Assembly (NCBI RefSeq): GCF_016790145.1
Contig: NZ_JAEUOI010000047.1
Location: 1 to 64,000, forward strand
DNA length: 64,000 bases
DNA from: Propionivibrio sp.
GTDB lineage: Bacteria > Pseudomonadota > Gammaproteobacteria > Burkholderiales > Rhodocyclaceae
Reading direction: 5' to 3'
Part shown: one piece after another, positions 25,916-35,091 of the stretch
How the letters are laid out: each line of letters starts with the position of its first letter
Position numbering within the stretch: position 1 is the stretch's first letter
Made by a program: the position numbers and the translations under genes
The notes under the pieces: generated by a model
Database searches by the model: none
Seen by the model: only the letters and a program-made list of their open reading frames with translations
What the model was told of the DNA's origin: nothing

Positions 25916-26578
25916 ATGACAGCAACTCCGCAACCCGCATTGCCCGATCAGGGGTTCGACCTGATCTACGCCGATCACTCACTGCTGGTGGTGAACAAGC
26001 CGGGCGCTCTGCTTTCCGTACCCGGACGCGGCAGCGACAAGCAGGATTGTCTGATCAGGCGTGTTCAGGCCGCATACCTGGATGCACTGATCGTGCATCG
26101 TCTGGATTTTGACACCTCGGGCTTGCTCGTTATCGCACGCGGCAAGGCCATGCATCGACGCCTGAGCATCCAGTTTCAGGATCGGCGGGTAGAAAAGCGC
26201 TACATCGCCGTGGTCGAGGGAGAACTTGCGCAGAACTCGGGCGAGGTGTGTTTGCCGCTCATCGTTGATTGGCCAAACCGCCCGCGCCACAAGGTCGACT
26301 TCGTGACAGGCAAGGCCTCGCTCACCCGCTACCGCGTGTTGAGTTATGACGCCACAAGACACAGCTCCCGCCTCGAACTCACGCCGGAAACCGGACGCAC
26401 GCATCAGCTTCGGGTGCATATGCAGGCGATCGGCCACTCGATCCTCGGCGACTCGCTCTACGCGGATCCAATGACCAGGGCAAAGGCCGATCGTCTGCTG
26501 CTGCACGCCGAATACCTGGCCTTCGCGCACCCGGAAAGCGGAGCGCCATTGAGCTTTAACTGTGCCGCTACCTTCTAA
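25916..26578 (+). CDS. rluA: RluA-family rRNA/tRNA pseudouridine synthase
   Basis: A 220-aa single-domain enzyme without an S4 domain, the size of RluA. HRLDFDTSGLLVIAR has the catalytic Asp, and ETGRTHQLRVHM and GDSLYAD are the conserved C-terminal motifs. RluA modifies 23S U746 and tRNA U32. The gene stands 33 bp before nnrS on the same strand. It could instead be a related RluA-like synthase of other specificity. Confidence 0.85.
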   Translation: MTATPQPALPDQGFDLIYADHSLLVVNKPGALLSVPGRGSDKQDCLIRRVQAAYLDALIVHRLDFDTSGLLVIARGKAMHRRLSIQFQDRRVEKRYIAVVEGELAQNSGEVCLPLIVDWPNRPRHKVDFVTGKASLTRYRVLSYDATRHSSRLELTPETGRTHQLRVHMQAIGHSILGDSLYADPMTRAKADRLLLHAEYLAFAHPESGAPLSFNCAATF

Positions 26579-26611
26579 CCGGTCTTCAGACCAACAGTCT
26601 CAAAGCACACC

Positions 26612-27772
26612 ATGAAAATATCGACTCACCCACTCTGGCTCGTCGGCTTCCGCCCATTTTTTTCACTGGCCTGCCTGTCCGGTCTGAGTCTGCCCATGCT
26701 GTGGGTATTGATCTTTACCGGAACGCTGACGGCACCGCATAGCTCGTTCTCGCCAACGCAGTGGCACGCCCATGAGATGTTCTTCGGCTTTGGCTGGGCG
26801 GTGCTCGGCGGCTTTCTGCTGACTTCGACCAAGAACTGGGTCAATCAGCGTGGCTACCATGGCCATGCGCTGATTTTTCTCGTCGGCGCGTGGCTGATCG
26901 AACGCGCCGGGATGTGGTTTGAAGTTGCCCTGCCGCCGATTCTGTTCCGCATTTCGAACAATCTCTTCCTCGTTTCGATTGTCGTCATGATCGCGTGGAC
27001 GCTGCTCAGATACCGCCAGGATGACAGCTACCGCGACAACTATTTTTTCCTCATCATCCTGCCACTCTTTCTCATTGCCAAGAGCCTGATGCTCAGCACC
27101 GGGCACTTCCAGACCGGCTGGATGATGGCCATCGGGCTGTTCCGCGTGGCTTTTCTGGTGATGTTCGAACGTACGCTGACGCAATTCATGAAGGGCGTTT
27201 TCCAGGTTGCCCTCCTGCGCAACCCGACGCTCGACGGGAGCATCAAACTGCTCGCCCTGACCCTGGTTTTTGCCGGGCTGATGCCAAACGGGCTGGCGGC
27301 TGGAATCAGCCTGCTCCTTGCCCTGCTGCTGATCGGCCGTTTCATTTTCTGGAAGCCGCAACTGGCCATGCGCCGGCTTGACCTCGGCATCATGTATCTC
27401 GGTTATCTGGCCCTCGTCGCCCAGCTACTGATCAACTGCATGGCCTCGTTCACCGACCTGGGCTGGGTCGGCACGGTATCCGTCCACGTGTTTACTTTCG
27501 GTGTCATGGGTCTGGTCATTCCGGCCATGCTGATCCGCATTGCGAAGGGGCACACCGGAAGAAAAGTCATTTTCGACAGCTTAGACAAAGCGGTGTTGCT
27601 GATCATGATCCTGGGATTAATTGTGCGCATCCTTGCCCCGCAACTCTACCCTGCGGCCTATCTGCACTGGATACATCTTGCCGCAGCCTGCTGGTTTGCC
27701 GGGTTTTCGATACTCGCCTGGCGCTACATTCCCTACCTGCTGCAGGAACGCGTTGACGGCAAGGTGCATTGA
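26612..27772 (+). CDS. nnrS: NnrS family membrane protein
   Basis: A 386-aa protein with about twelve hydrophobic helices. W-H-A-H-E-M-F-F-G-F-G at residue 48 is the NnrS signature, and further conserved His and Arg residues sit in G-V-M-G-L-V-I-P-A-M-L-I-R and Y-L-H-W-I-H. NnrS is a heme- and copper-containing membrane protein linked to nitric oxide stress and denitrification. No nitrite or NO reductase gene is nearby, so the context adds nothing on regulation. Confidence 0.92.
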   Translation: MKISTHPLWLVGFRPFFSLACLSGLSLPMLWVLIFTGTLTAPHSSFSPTQWHAHEMFFGFGWAVLGGFLLTSTKNWVNQRGYHGHALIFLVGAWLIERAGMWFEVALPPILFRISNNLFLVSIVVMIAWTLLRYRQDDSYRDNYFFLIILPLFLIAKSLMLSTGHFQTGWMMAIGLFRVAFLVMFERTLTQFMKGVFQVALLRNPTLDGSIKLLALTLVFAGLMPNGLAAGISLLLALLLIGRFIFWKPQLAMRRLDLGIMYLGYLALVAQLLINCMASFTDLGWVGTVSVHVFTFGVMGLVIPAMLIRIAKGHTGRKVIFDSLDKAVLLIMILGLIVRILAPQLYPAAYLHWIHLAAACWFAGFSILAWRYIPYLLQERVDGKVH

Positions 27773-28048
27773 TCCGCAGCGAAGGATCACCTCAACCATT
27801 GCCCTACAGCGCCGGCGGCTGGCTGAACCATGAACAGGTGTTCTCGCTTGACACCGACGGGCTGTCAGGTGGCTTCTCCTGCCCTGGACAATGATCGCGC
27901 TACTGCGATTTATGAAGCCCGCCGGGCTAAAGATGAGGCTTGTAGTTTCTTCGTTTCGCCGATTCCGCTAAACTATACCGGCCAAGGGTATTGATGAAAA
28001 AATAAACGGTCACCAAAGTCCGTAAAACCAAATCAGGGAAAACTCGCA

Positions 28049-29611
28049 ATGGCACAAAAAACATCAACATTCGACTATTACCGCCGCAATTTCGGCAAGG
28101 ACGCGATGGCATCGGTTGTCGTGTTTCTGGTGGCCTTGCCGCTCTGCATGGGGATTTCGATCGCCTCCGGGGTACCGCCCACCGCCGGACTGATTACCGG
28201 CATTGTCGGCGGTATCGTGGTCGGTTTTCTGGCCGGATCGCCCTTGCAGGTCAGTGGCCCGGCAGCCGGCCTGACCGTGCTGGTGTGGCAGATCGTGCAG
28301 CACCATGGCCTGCCGATGCTGGGCGTGATCGTGCTGCTGGCCGGTCTGATGCAAGTGGTGGCCGGCCTCTTGAAGTTGGGGCAGTGGTTCCGCGCGGTGT
28401 CACCCGCCGTTATTCATGGCATGCTGGCCGGCATCGGCGTGCTGATTTTTTCCTCGCAGTTTCATGTGATGCTCGATGGCAAGCCGATCGGCGCCGGTAT
28501 CGACAACCTGTTCGGCATTCCCGGCGCCCTGTCCCACACGCTTGCTGAAGGGGGTACGCCATTGCAGGCCTTGGCCATCGGCGTGCTGACGATTGCCGTG
28601 ATTGCCCTGTGGACGAGTTTCGCTCCGAAGAAATTGAAGATTTTGCCGGCGCCGCTGGTAGCCATACTGATCGCGGTCGGTACGGCCGCATTGCTGCACC
28701 TCAAAATCAAGTACATCCCGGATTTGCTCAAGAATCCGGAGGACATCAACGACATCTGGTCAGTGATCCAGTATCCGACCCTGGAGAATCTTGCCAACAT
28801 TTTTGACAGCGGCGTGCTGATCGCCGCAGCTTCTGTGGCTTTCATCGCCAGTGCTGAAACCTTGCTGTGCGCCAGCGCCGTGGACCAGATGCACCAGGGG
28901 CCTCGCACAAAATATGACAAGGAGCTCGTTGCGCAGGGTATGGGCAACTCCCTTTGCGGCTTGCTCGGCGTGCTGCCGCTGACAGGGGTTATCGTGCGTT
29001 CAAGCGCCAACGTCGATGCCGGCGGCCAGACGCGTAACTCGGCGATCCTGCATGGCGTGTGGCTGCTCGTATTCTCGGCGGTGCTGCCGTTCACGCTGGC
29101 CTATATTCCGGTGGCCAGCCTGGCCGGTTTGCTGGTGTTCACCGGGTACAAGCTGGCGTATCCCAAGATCGTCCCGAAACTTCTTCTTTACGGCAAGACC
29201 GAAGCGGTAATCTACTTCTCAACGATCATCGTCATCGTTTCGACCGATCTGCTCAAGGGTGTGCTGTTCGGCCTGTTGCTGTCTGTGCTCAAGCTGCTCT
29301 ATGTGTTCTCCCATCTGGAAATCCGCTGGGATGAAGACTTTATCAACAATCGCCTAAACCTTTTTCTGAAAGGCTCGGCGACGCTGATTCGCCTGCCTTT
29401 GCTGGCCGCCGAACTGGAGCAGGTGCGTCCCGGAGCGGACGTGCACATCCATTTCGAGGATCTGGACTATATCGACCATGCCTGCCTTGACCTGCTCACC
29501 AATTGGGAGAAGCAGCATGAGGGCACCGGCGGCAGCCTGGTCATCGAATGGGAAGAATTGTCCTGGAAATACCATCAGCGCAGGACGGGAGCATTAAAGG
29601 CTGGCGCCTGA
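28049..29611 (+). CDS. SulP-family inorganic anion transporter with STAS domain
   Basis: A 520-aa membrane protein. After FDYYRRNFGKDAMAS the sulfate-transporter core has about 12-14 helices with VALPLCMGISIASGVPPTAGLITGIVGG and the GPAAGL box. The C-terminal cytoplasmic part (from about 430) is a STAS domain (DVHIHFEDLDYIDHACLDLL). Bacterial SulP proteins carry sulfate, bicarbonate or dicarboxylates. This short STAS type is often next to a carbonic anhydrase, but none is adjacent here. Monocistronic. Confidence 0.9.
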   Translation: MAQKTSTFDYYRRNFGKDAMASVVVFLVALPLCMGISIASGVPPTAGLITGIVGGIVVGFLAGSPLQVSGPAAGLTVLVWQIVQHHGLPMLGVIVLLAGLMQVVAGLLKLGQWFRAVSPAVIHGMLAGIGVLIFSSQFHVMLDGKPIGAGIDNLFGIPGALSHTLAEGGTPLQALAIGVLTIAVIALWTSFAPKKLKILPAPLVAILIAVGTAALLHLKIKYIPDLLKNPEDINDIWSVIQYPTLENLANIFDSGVLIAAASVAFIASAETLLCASAVDQMHQGPRTKYDKELVAQGMGNSLCGLLGVLPLTGVIVRSSANVDAGGQTRNSAILHGVWLLVFSAVLPFTLAYIPVASLAGLLVFTGYKLAYPKIVPKLLLYGKTEAVIYFSTIIVIVSTDLLKGVLFGLLLSVLKLLYVFSHLEIRWDEDFINNRLNLFLKGSATLIRLPLLAAELEQVRPGADVHIHFEDLDYIDHACLDLLTNWEKQHEGTGGSLVIEWEELSWKYHQRRTGALKAGA

Positions 29612-29686
29612 TTGCCCAAAGCAATCAAGGCGGCTGGATAACGCGGGAAATGCCTGAATTGTAAGCTTGCCTCAAGACCGTCCGCT

Positions 29687-31009
29687 TTACGATTCAGTCT
29701 CGCCTGCGCCCTCCACCAGGGGTGGCGGAAGTTTTGCCAACAACACCTTATCGACGCGGTTTTTGTCCATGTCGACCACTTCAAAGCGACAACCAGCCAC
29801 CTCGAACTGATCAGTTTCCGCCGGGATCCGGCCGAGTACGTACATCACCAGGCCACCCAATGTGTTGAAAGCGTTTTCATCTTCACCGGGCAGTTCCTCA
29901 TCAATATCCATGACCGATTTCAGGCGCTCGATCGCTACACTGCCATCGACCAACCACGAACCATCGGCTCTCTGAATGATATCCTGTTCTTCCGGCGTAT
30001 CGGATGAAGGGAGTTCGCCGACGATAGAGGTCAGTACATCGGTCAGCGTAACCAGCCCCTGCAACTCACCATATTCATCGACAATCAGCGCACATTGCTG
30101 ACGTGCCTTGCGAAAGCTTTCCAGCAGATGCGTCGTGGTTACGCCTTCCGGCACATAGAGTGCCGGGCGCAGAAAGCGCTCGACATCAAGTTTTTCTCCA
30201 GCCAGCGCCAGCTTGAGGAGGTCGGCGGAACGCAGGATACCGACAATATGCTCCAGACCGTCTCGACAAACGACGATGCGCGTATAGGGGTTATCGGAAA
30301 GCCGTTTGCGGATTTCTGCTTCCGGTTCGTCAAGATCGAGCACGTAGATATCGTTGCGGTGCGTCATGATCGCACCGATGCGCTGTTCGTCGAGACGCAG
30401 CACATTGGAGACGATGGCCTGCTCACTTTCATGAAACACCCCGGCCTCGGCGCCCTGCACCATCAGAACATTGATCTCGTCGTTGGTGACCGGCGAATCT
30501 TCCTGACGGCGCGCACCGATCAAACGCAACAACAAACTGGAAGAAGACGACAACAACCAGACCAGAGGCCGAGTCAGGCGTGCCAGCATATTCATCGGCG
30601 CGGCTATCAGCGCAGCGATCGCTTCCGGCGCCAGCAAGCCGAGACGCTTCGGCACCAGTTCACCGACCACCACCGAGAAGTAGGTCAAGCCAACAACGAC
30701 CAGGGTAAGTGCCAGCGCTCTGGCATACTGCTCAATCAAGGTAAATTGTGCGAACCAGCCGGTTAGCGGATCGGCCAGTGCGCTCTCGCCAATGGCGCCA
30801 CTCAGAATGCCTACCGTCGTAATGCCTACCTGGATGGTGGACAGAAAACCTGAGGGTTCATTGCTGAGTGCGAGTGCCGACTGGGCCCCGGGGCTCCCGT
30901 CATCCGCCAGTTTTTGCAACCTTGACTTGCGTGAGGAGACAACGGCAATCTCCGACATCGCAAGAATGCCATTGAGCAAAATGAGAAAAATAAGGAGTAT
31001 GACGTCCAT
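29687..31009 (-). CDS. CNNM/CorC-type hemolysin-family transmembrane protein
   Basis: A 440-aa protein: N-terminal DUF21 (CNNM) membrane domain of about 190 residues with four hydrophobic segments, a CBS-domain pair (about 205-330; MTHRNDIYVLDLDEPEAEI, LVTLTDVLTSIVGELP) and a C-terminal CorC_HlyC domain (about 345-430). This family exports or balances Mg2+ and related cations; the hemolysin name is historical. It lies 35 bp after the TerC gene on the same strand, so the two may be co-transcribed. Confidence 0.9.
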   Translation of the reverse strand: MDVILLIFLILLNGILAMSEIAVVSSRKSRLQKLADDGSPGAQSALALSNEPSGFLSTIQVGITTVGILSGAIGESALADPLTGWFAQFTLIEQYARALALTLVVVGLTYFSVVVGELVPKRLGLLAPEAIAALIAAPMNMLARLTRPLVWLLSSSSSLLLRLIGARRQEDSPVTNDEINVLMVQGAEAGVFHESEQAIVSNVLRLDEQRIGAIMTHRNDIYVLDLDEPEAEIRKRLSDNPYTRIVVCRDGLEHIVGILRSADLLKLALAGEKLDVERFLRPALYVPEGVTTTHLLESFRKARQQCALIVDEYGELQGLVTLTDVLTSIVGELPSSDTPEEQDIIQRADGSWLVDGSVAIERLKSVMDIDEELPGEDENAFNTLGGLVMYVLGRIPAETDQFEVAGCRFEVVDMDKNRVDKVLLAKLPPPLVEGAGETES

Positions 31010-31044
31010 TAATACATTCTTTAAAAACAGGACTGATCACATGA

Positions 31045-31806
31045 TCAATCGGGCACCTTGCGGCTGAATGGCTCATGTAAATGCACCGGCTGTGAACGTT
31101 TCTTGCGAAACCGGAGATTCAGCATCTCAACCCCGAGCGAGAACGCCATAGCGAAGTAGATATAGCCCTTCGGTACATGATGTCCAAGGCCATCGGCGAC
31201 CAGCGCCATGCCCACCAGGAGCAGAAACGACAGTGCCAGCATCTTGATGGTCGGGTGATCCGAAACAAAATTCCCGATACTTTTGGCAAAGACCATCATC
31301 AACCCGACCGAGGCAATTACAGCTGCTATCATCACCGGAACATTATTGACCATGCCAACCGCGGTAATGATGGAGTCCAGCGAGAAAACGAGGTCGATGA
31401 CGATGATCTGTAAAATGATGGCGGTGAAAGTCGCCTTGATCGCATTCACTTCCTTTCCTTCTTCGCCCTCAAGCAACTGGTGAATTTCCTGGGTACTTTT
31501 CCAGAGCAGGAAAACACCGCCGCCGATCAGGATGAGATCGCGCGGCGAAAAGGACTTGCCAAACACACTGAACAAGGGATCGGTTGCGCCGACGATCCAC
31601 GTCAGGACAAGTAAAAGACCGATACGCATGAACATGGCAAAAAACAGACCGATCAGCCTGGCCTTCTCCCGGCTTTGCGGCGGCAGCCGGTCGACCAGAA
31701 TGGAGATGAAGATGATGTTATCAATACCCAGCACCAACTCGAGAGCAGTCAGTGTGAAGAAGGCAATCCACATCTGGGGATCGGCCAGCAGGGACAGAAT
31801 TTCCAT
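31045..31806 (-). CDS. TerC family integral membrane protein
   Basis: A 253-aa protein with seven to eight helices. LELVLGIDNIIFISILVDRLP and DLVFSLDSIITAVGMVNNVPVMI are the two acidic TerC repeats whose Asp residues sit in the membrane. TerC proteins take part in manganese or other metal efflux and in metal loading of exported enzymes; the tellurite name is historical. It is followed by the CNNM/CorC-type gene, so both may serve divalent-metal balance. Confidence 0.9.
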   Translation of the reverse strand: MEILSLLADPQMWIAFFTLTALELVLGIDNIIFISILVDRLPPQSREKARLIGLFFAMFMRIGLLLVLTWIVGATDPLFSVFGKSFSPRDLILIGGGVFLLWKSTQEIHQLLEGEEGKEVNAIKATFTAIILQIIVIDLVFSLDSIITAVGMVNNVPVMIAAVIASVGLMMVFAKSIGNFVSDHPTIKMLALSFLLLVGMALVADGLGHHVPKGYIYFAMAFSLGVEMLNLRFRKKRSQPVHLHEPFSRKVPD

Positions 31807-31908
31807 TTAACAAGCCAATGAATGAAGCACGACAGCAGAGCCGCCTGAACGGCCGATTATACCAGCACCCCAATTTCGCTTCCCGAAGCACAATCCAGCA
31901 AGACTGGC

Positions 31909-32892
31909 CTAGCCAACGGCCAGGCCCGAACCATCAACAGCAACAATGGCCTTGGCCTGATTGAAGTCGTCGGCATAGCCGCTGGCATAAAGACAACAGG
32001 CCAGCTGGTTGGCAATCGGCGGCGGCACGGCAAGCTCACCCGAGAGAACACGCCGCATCCAGCCCGCAGTGGTTTTGGCGTCACAGGTTTCGGGCAAGTT
32101 CGGCAGTCTTTTCAGACTGTCGTGTTCGGCCTCGAAGAGGATGTCGTTGGCACCATCATGCAGATATTCGATACGCGGTCGTCGCTTGGGGTTGGCAAAA
32201 GGCTCGCCCTCAGTTCCGCGCAACAACACGGCGTGGGTACCCAGCGCGCTGAAAACTTCACGCATTGTATCGAGGTAATCGGGGTGCGTAGCTGCGCTGA
32301 GCAGCAGGCCCTCACCCTTGAACGGATCGAGCATCTTGACCAGACTGTGCGCACTGTTGCGCAACCCGAGGCGACTGCGCAAGGCAAGCTGATTGTTGAG
32401 ACCGGGCGAAATGATCGAGAGCGGCACATAAACAAGACCGCTTTCATCCAGCAACTGCTGTGCCTGCAGTTGGCTGGTGCTGGGCATCAGGCCGAATTCA
32501 CGAAAAATCTGCGCTGTGGTCACCCGGCCAAAACCTTCGATCTGGCCATGCAGCACAACCGGGACGCCAAAACGCCGCAACAACAGGGCCAGCAAAGGGG
32601 TGAGATTGGCCGCTTTGCGAGCGCCATTGTAGGTCGGGATGACAATGGGGCGAAATCGTCCCTGCGGGCGACGCAGGGGGTAAAGACGTTCGTTGGCCGC
32701 GCCGAGAAAACCGATCATCTCGTTGATGGTTTCGCCTTTGACGCGCAAGGCAATGGCGATGGCGCCGAGTTCGAGGTCAGGCACACCGCCGTCAAGCATG
32801 GCACCATAGAGCTGTTGTGCTTCTTCAAGAGACATGTCGCGCGCGCTTTCGCTGCCGCGGGCAATCTCCCGGATGAAATAAGCGTAATTCAT
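31909..32892 (-). CDS. ybiB: YbiB (TrpD2-like) family DNA-binding protein
   Basis: A 327-aa homologue of anthranilate phosphoribosyltransferase in which the catalytic function is lost. The helical N-terminal domain (LSLEEAQQLYGAMLDGGVPDLELGAIAIALRVKGE form) and P-x-x-N-G-A-R-K-A-x-x-L-T-P-L-L-A-L match YbiB/TrpD2, which bind nucleic acid rather than anthranilate. It starts in an ATGA overlap with an upstream 43-codon ORF, so it is probably translated by coupling. Family assignment secure; cellular role little known. Confidence 0.88.
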   Translation of the reverse strand: MNYAYFIREIARGSESARDMSLEEAQQLYGAMLDGGVPDLELGAIAIALRVKGETINEMIGFLGAANERLYPLRRPQGRFRPIVIPTYNGARKAANLTPLLALLLRRFGVPVVLHGQIEGFGRVTTAQIFREFGLMPSTSQLQAQQLLDESGLVYVPLSIISPGLNNQLALRSRLGLRNSAHSLVKMLDPFKGEGLLLSAATHPDYLDTMREVFSALGTHAVLLRGTEGEPFANPKRRPRIEYLHDGANDILFEAEHDSLKRLPNLPETCDAKTTAGWMRRVLSGELAVPPPIANQLACCLYASGYADDFNQAKAIVAVDGSGLAVG

Positions 32893-33020
32893 CCCTCAAC
32901 CGCACAGCCTGAGTAATCCGGGTCAGCGCGAACCTCAGAACGATTGCTACTCTCAGCCTCGATTAACTGGACGTAATCCAGGCCGTGGCAACAAGGGGTC
33001 GATTTTATCTGCTTGGTCAT
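32889..33020 (-). CDS. 43-aa cysteine-containing small protein coupled to ybiB
   Basis: The ATG at 33020 has CAGGAG about 10 nt upstream. The peptide begins MTKQIKSTPCCHGLDYVQL and ends with an acidic stretch and another Cys (DYSGCAVEG). Its TGA overlaps the ybiB ATG (ATGA). The ribosome-binding site plus four-base coupling strongly favour a translated small protein. The three Cys and one His could bind metal. No family is recognised. Confidence 0.6.
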   Translation of the reverse strand: MTKQIKSTPCCHGLDYVQLIEAESSNRSEVRADPDYSGCAVEG

Positions 33021-33163
33021 CACTTGCACTCCTGCGCCCAGATACGCAACAGATGTGCCATGTAAAAAAAACAATGAGTTACAGAATATCTATCAAGAAG
33101 CAAGCGGAGCAATGCTTCATGTTGGTGCAGTGCTGAAGAGCAGTGCCTCAAGACTGTGCAGGT

Positions 33164-33589
33164 TTACTTGATACGCTGCAATTTGGGGCGCCCGGTGGGT
33201 GCTACCGGGGGCGGCTCGGGATCCAGACCGGATCCGGGTACGGTTTCCTGAGCCTTGCTGGCAAGACCAGCTTTTTCCGGCTCGAACGCCATGCCGGCAC
33301 CGTTTTCCTTGGCAAAGATGGCCGCCACATTGCCGATGGGTACCGAAATATCGCGTGCCACACCGCCAAAGCGCGCCTGGAAAGTGATTCCCTCGTTGGC
33401 GATGTTCAGATGCCCCGTCGCCTCGTAACCAATGTTCAGGACGATCTGCCCTTCCCTCACAAACTCGCGTGGCACGCGCGTACGCTCATCGGCAATGACG
33501 GTGATGTAGGGCGTAAAACCATTGTCACAGCACCATTCATGAATGGCGCGAATCAGATAGGGCTTGGTCGATGGCAGTTCCACGTGCAT
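33164..33589 (-). CDS. sspB: ClpXP protease specificity-enhancing factor SspB
   Basis: A 141-aa adaptor. STKPYLIRAIHEWCCDNGFTPYI and the beta-rich segment through REFVREGQIVLNIGYEATGHL ... ITFQARFGG form the SspB substrate-binding fold (1-110). A flexible Pro-rich tail ends PKLQRIK, the ClpX-binding tail. It delivers ssrA-tagged proteins to ClpXP. It lies 74 bp after sspA, the usual sspA-sspB pair. Confidence 0.95.
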   Translation of the reverse strand: MHVELPSTKPYLIRAIHEWCCDNGFTPYITVIADERTRVPREFVREGQIVLNIGYEATGHLNIANEGITFQARFGGVARDISVPIGNVAAIFAKENGAGMAFEPEKAGLASKAQETVPGSGLDPEPPPVAPTGRPKLQRIK

Positions 33590-33663
33590 TCCCGAAACAA
33601 ATCGATTGAACAGGGAAATGATAGGTCAGGCTCTTGAACCAGATGTCGAGGCCGTACTGCGGC

Positions 33664-34260
33664 TTAGCGACGCATGGCTTTTTCGGACGGCGTCAATGCA
33701 TCGATGAATCCCTGACGGCTGAAAATCCGTTCGGCGAACTTCATCAAGGGGGCAGCTGACTTCGGCAATTCGATAGCGTAGTGGTCAAGGCGCCAGAGCA
33801 GCGGCGCAATCGCCACATCAAGCATCGAAAAGTCCTCGCCCAGCATATGCTTCTGCTTGACGAATACCGGAGCCATCTCGGTCAGGCGGTCGCGAATGAT
33901 CTGACGCGCCTTGTCGGCTGTCTTGAGATTCTTCTCCAGGGCATCGATGTAAGAAAAAACTTCGCGCTCCATGGTGATCAGGAGCTGCCGCGCCCGCGCG
34001 CGCATGATCGGGTCTGCCGGCATCAGTTGTGGATGGGGAAATCGCTCATCGATATACTCGTTGATGATGTTCGGCTCGTACAGAATGAGATCGCGTTCAA
34101 CGAGCACCGGTACCCGGCCATAGGGGTTGATCATGGCAATGTCTTCCGGCTTGGCAAAAAGATCGACATCGATGACCTGGAAATCCATGCCTTTTTCGTA
34201 CAGGACAATGCGGCAACGTTGGCTGAACGGGCAGGTTGTGCCCGAATAGAGATTCATCAT
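33664..34260 (-). CDS. sspA: stringent starvation protein A (GST-fold)
   Basis: About 198 aa from the ATG pair at 34260/34257; a frame extension to 34290 lacks family similarity, whereas GGGGTG precedes 34260. The N-terminal thioredoxin-like domain has T-C-P-F-S-Q-R-C-R, INPYGRVPVLVERDLILYEPNIINEYIDERFPHP is the GST-like core, and a helical C-terminal domain follows. SspA binds RNA polymerase in starvation. The order petABC-sspA-sspB is common in beta-proteobacteria. Confidence 0.93.
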   Translation of the reverse strand: MMNLYSGTTCPFSQRCRIVLYEKGMDFQVIDVDLFAKPEDIAMINPYGRVPVLVERDLILYEPNIINEYIDERFPHPQLMPADPIMRARARQLLITMEREVFSYIDALEKNLKTADKARQIIRDRLTEMAPVFVKQKHMLGEDFSMLDVAIAPLLWRLDHYAIELPKSAAPLMKFAERIFSRQGFIDALTPSEKAMRR

Positions 34261-34359
34261 GATCGACACCCCAAAAAAACGAACCGGCATCGTGGCGGCG
34301 CCGGGCGCTATTGCACGCTGACGCCGGCGATGCCGTGCTTGCCTGTTGGCAGGCAGTTA

Positions 34360-35091
34360 CTAATTCTTCTTGACGTCTTTCCAGTATTCTTTCTTCAGCG
34401 CATAAGCCACGCCAAAGAGAAGCAACAGAAAGACGAGAACACCATAGCCGACCTGCCGGCGGAAACCGGCACCCGGCTCACCGGCCCAGACCAGAAAACC
34501 CACCAGATCGGTAATCTGTTTGTCGTACTCGGCCGGCGACAACTTTCCCGGGACCGCAAGTTCCAGTTTATGGGTTTCGTGATTCAGCACCTGTTGACCC
34601 TGCAGTTCCCAAAGGATGTGCGGCATGCCGACATTGGCAAACAAGGTGTTGTTCCAACCCGTCGGACGTTGTTCATCACGATAGAAGGAACGCAGATAGG
34701 TGTACAGCCAGTCGGCACCGCTACCGTCACCAGACGCCCGCGCCCGGGCCACCAGCGACAGATCCGGGGGTGCTGCACCGAACCACTGCTTCTGCTCGGC
34801 TGGACGCGCGGCTATACGCATCGGCTGACCGATCTTGTCGGCGGTAAACATCAGGTTTTCCCGAACCTGCTGATCGGTCAAACCGAGTTCAAGCAAACGG
34901 TTATAACGCACAAAACTCAGGCCGTGGCAGTTCAGACAATAGTTCACGAATGTTCTGGCACCACTCTGCAAAGCAGCCTGGTCGCCCTGTACATTGGGTG
35001 CCCGGTCGAGATGTTGCGCGCCCGCACCAAATACCGTAAGCGGTACAAACAGGAGCGCCAGCAGGAATGTCTTCATGTGGTTCGCTTTCAT
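34360..35091 (-). CDS. petC: cytochrome c1 of the bc1 complex
   Basis: A 243-aa protein from the ATG at 35091, which overlaps the petB stop as ATGA; a longer frame to 35124 lies inside petB. A signal peptide (about 1-25, FLLALLFVPLTVFGAGA) precedes the heme c motif C-L-N-C-H (52-56). The axial Met is in FANVGMPHILWE. One C-terminal transmembrane helix (VFLLLLFGVAYAL) anchors it with the heme in the periplasm. It passes electrons from the Rieske protein to soluble cytochrome c. Last gene of petABC. Confidence 0.95.
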   Translation of the reverse strand: MKANHMKTFLLALLFVPLTVFGAGAQHLDRAPNVQGDQAALQSGARTFVNYCLNCHGLSFVRYNRLLELGLTDQQVRENLMFTADKIGQPMRIAARPAEQKQWFGAAPPDLSLVARARASGDGSGADWLYTYLRSFYRDEQRPTGWNNTLFANVGMPHILWELQGQQVLNHETHKLELAVPGKLSPAEYDKQITDLVGFLVWAGEPGAGFRRQVGYGVLVFLLLLFGVAYALKKEYWKDVKKN

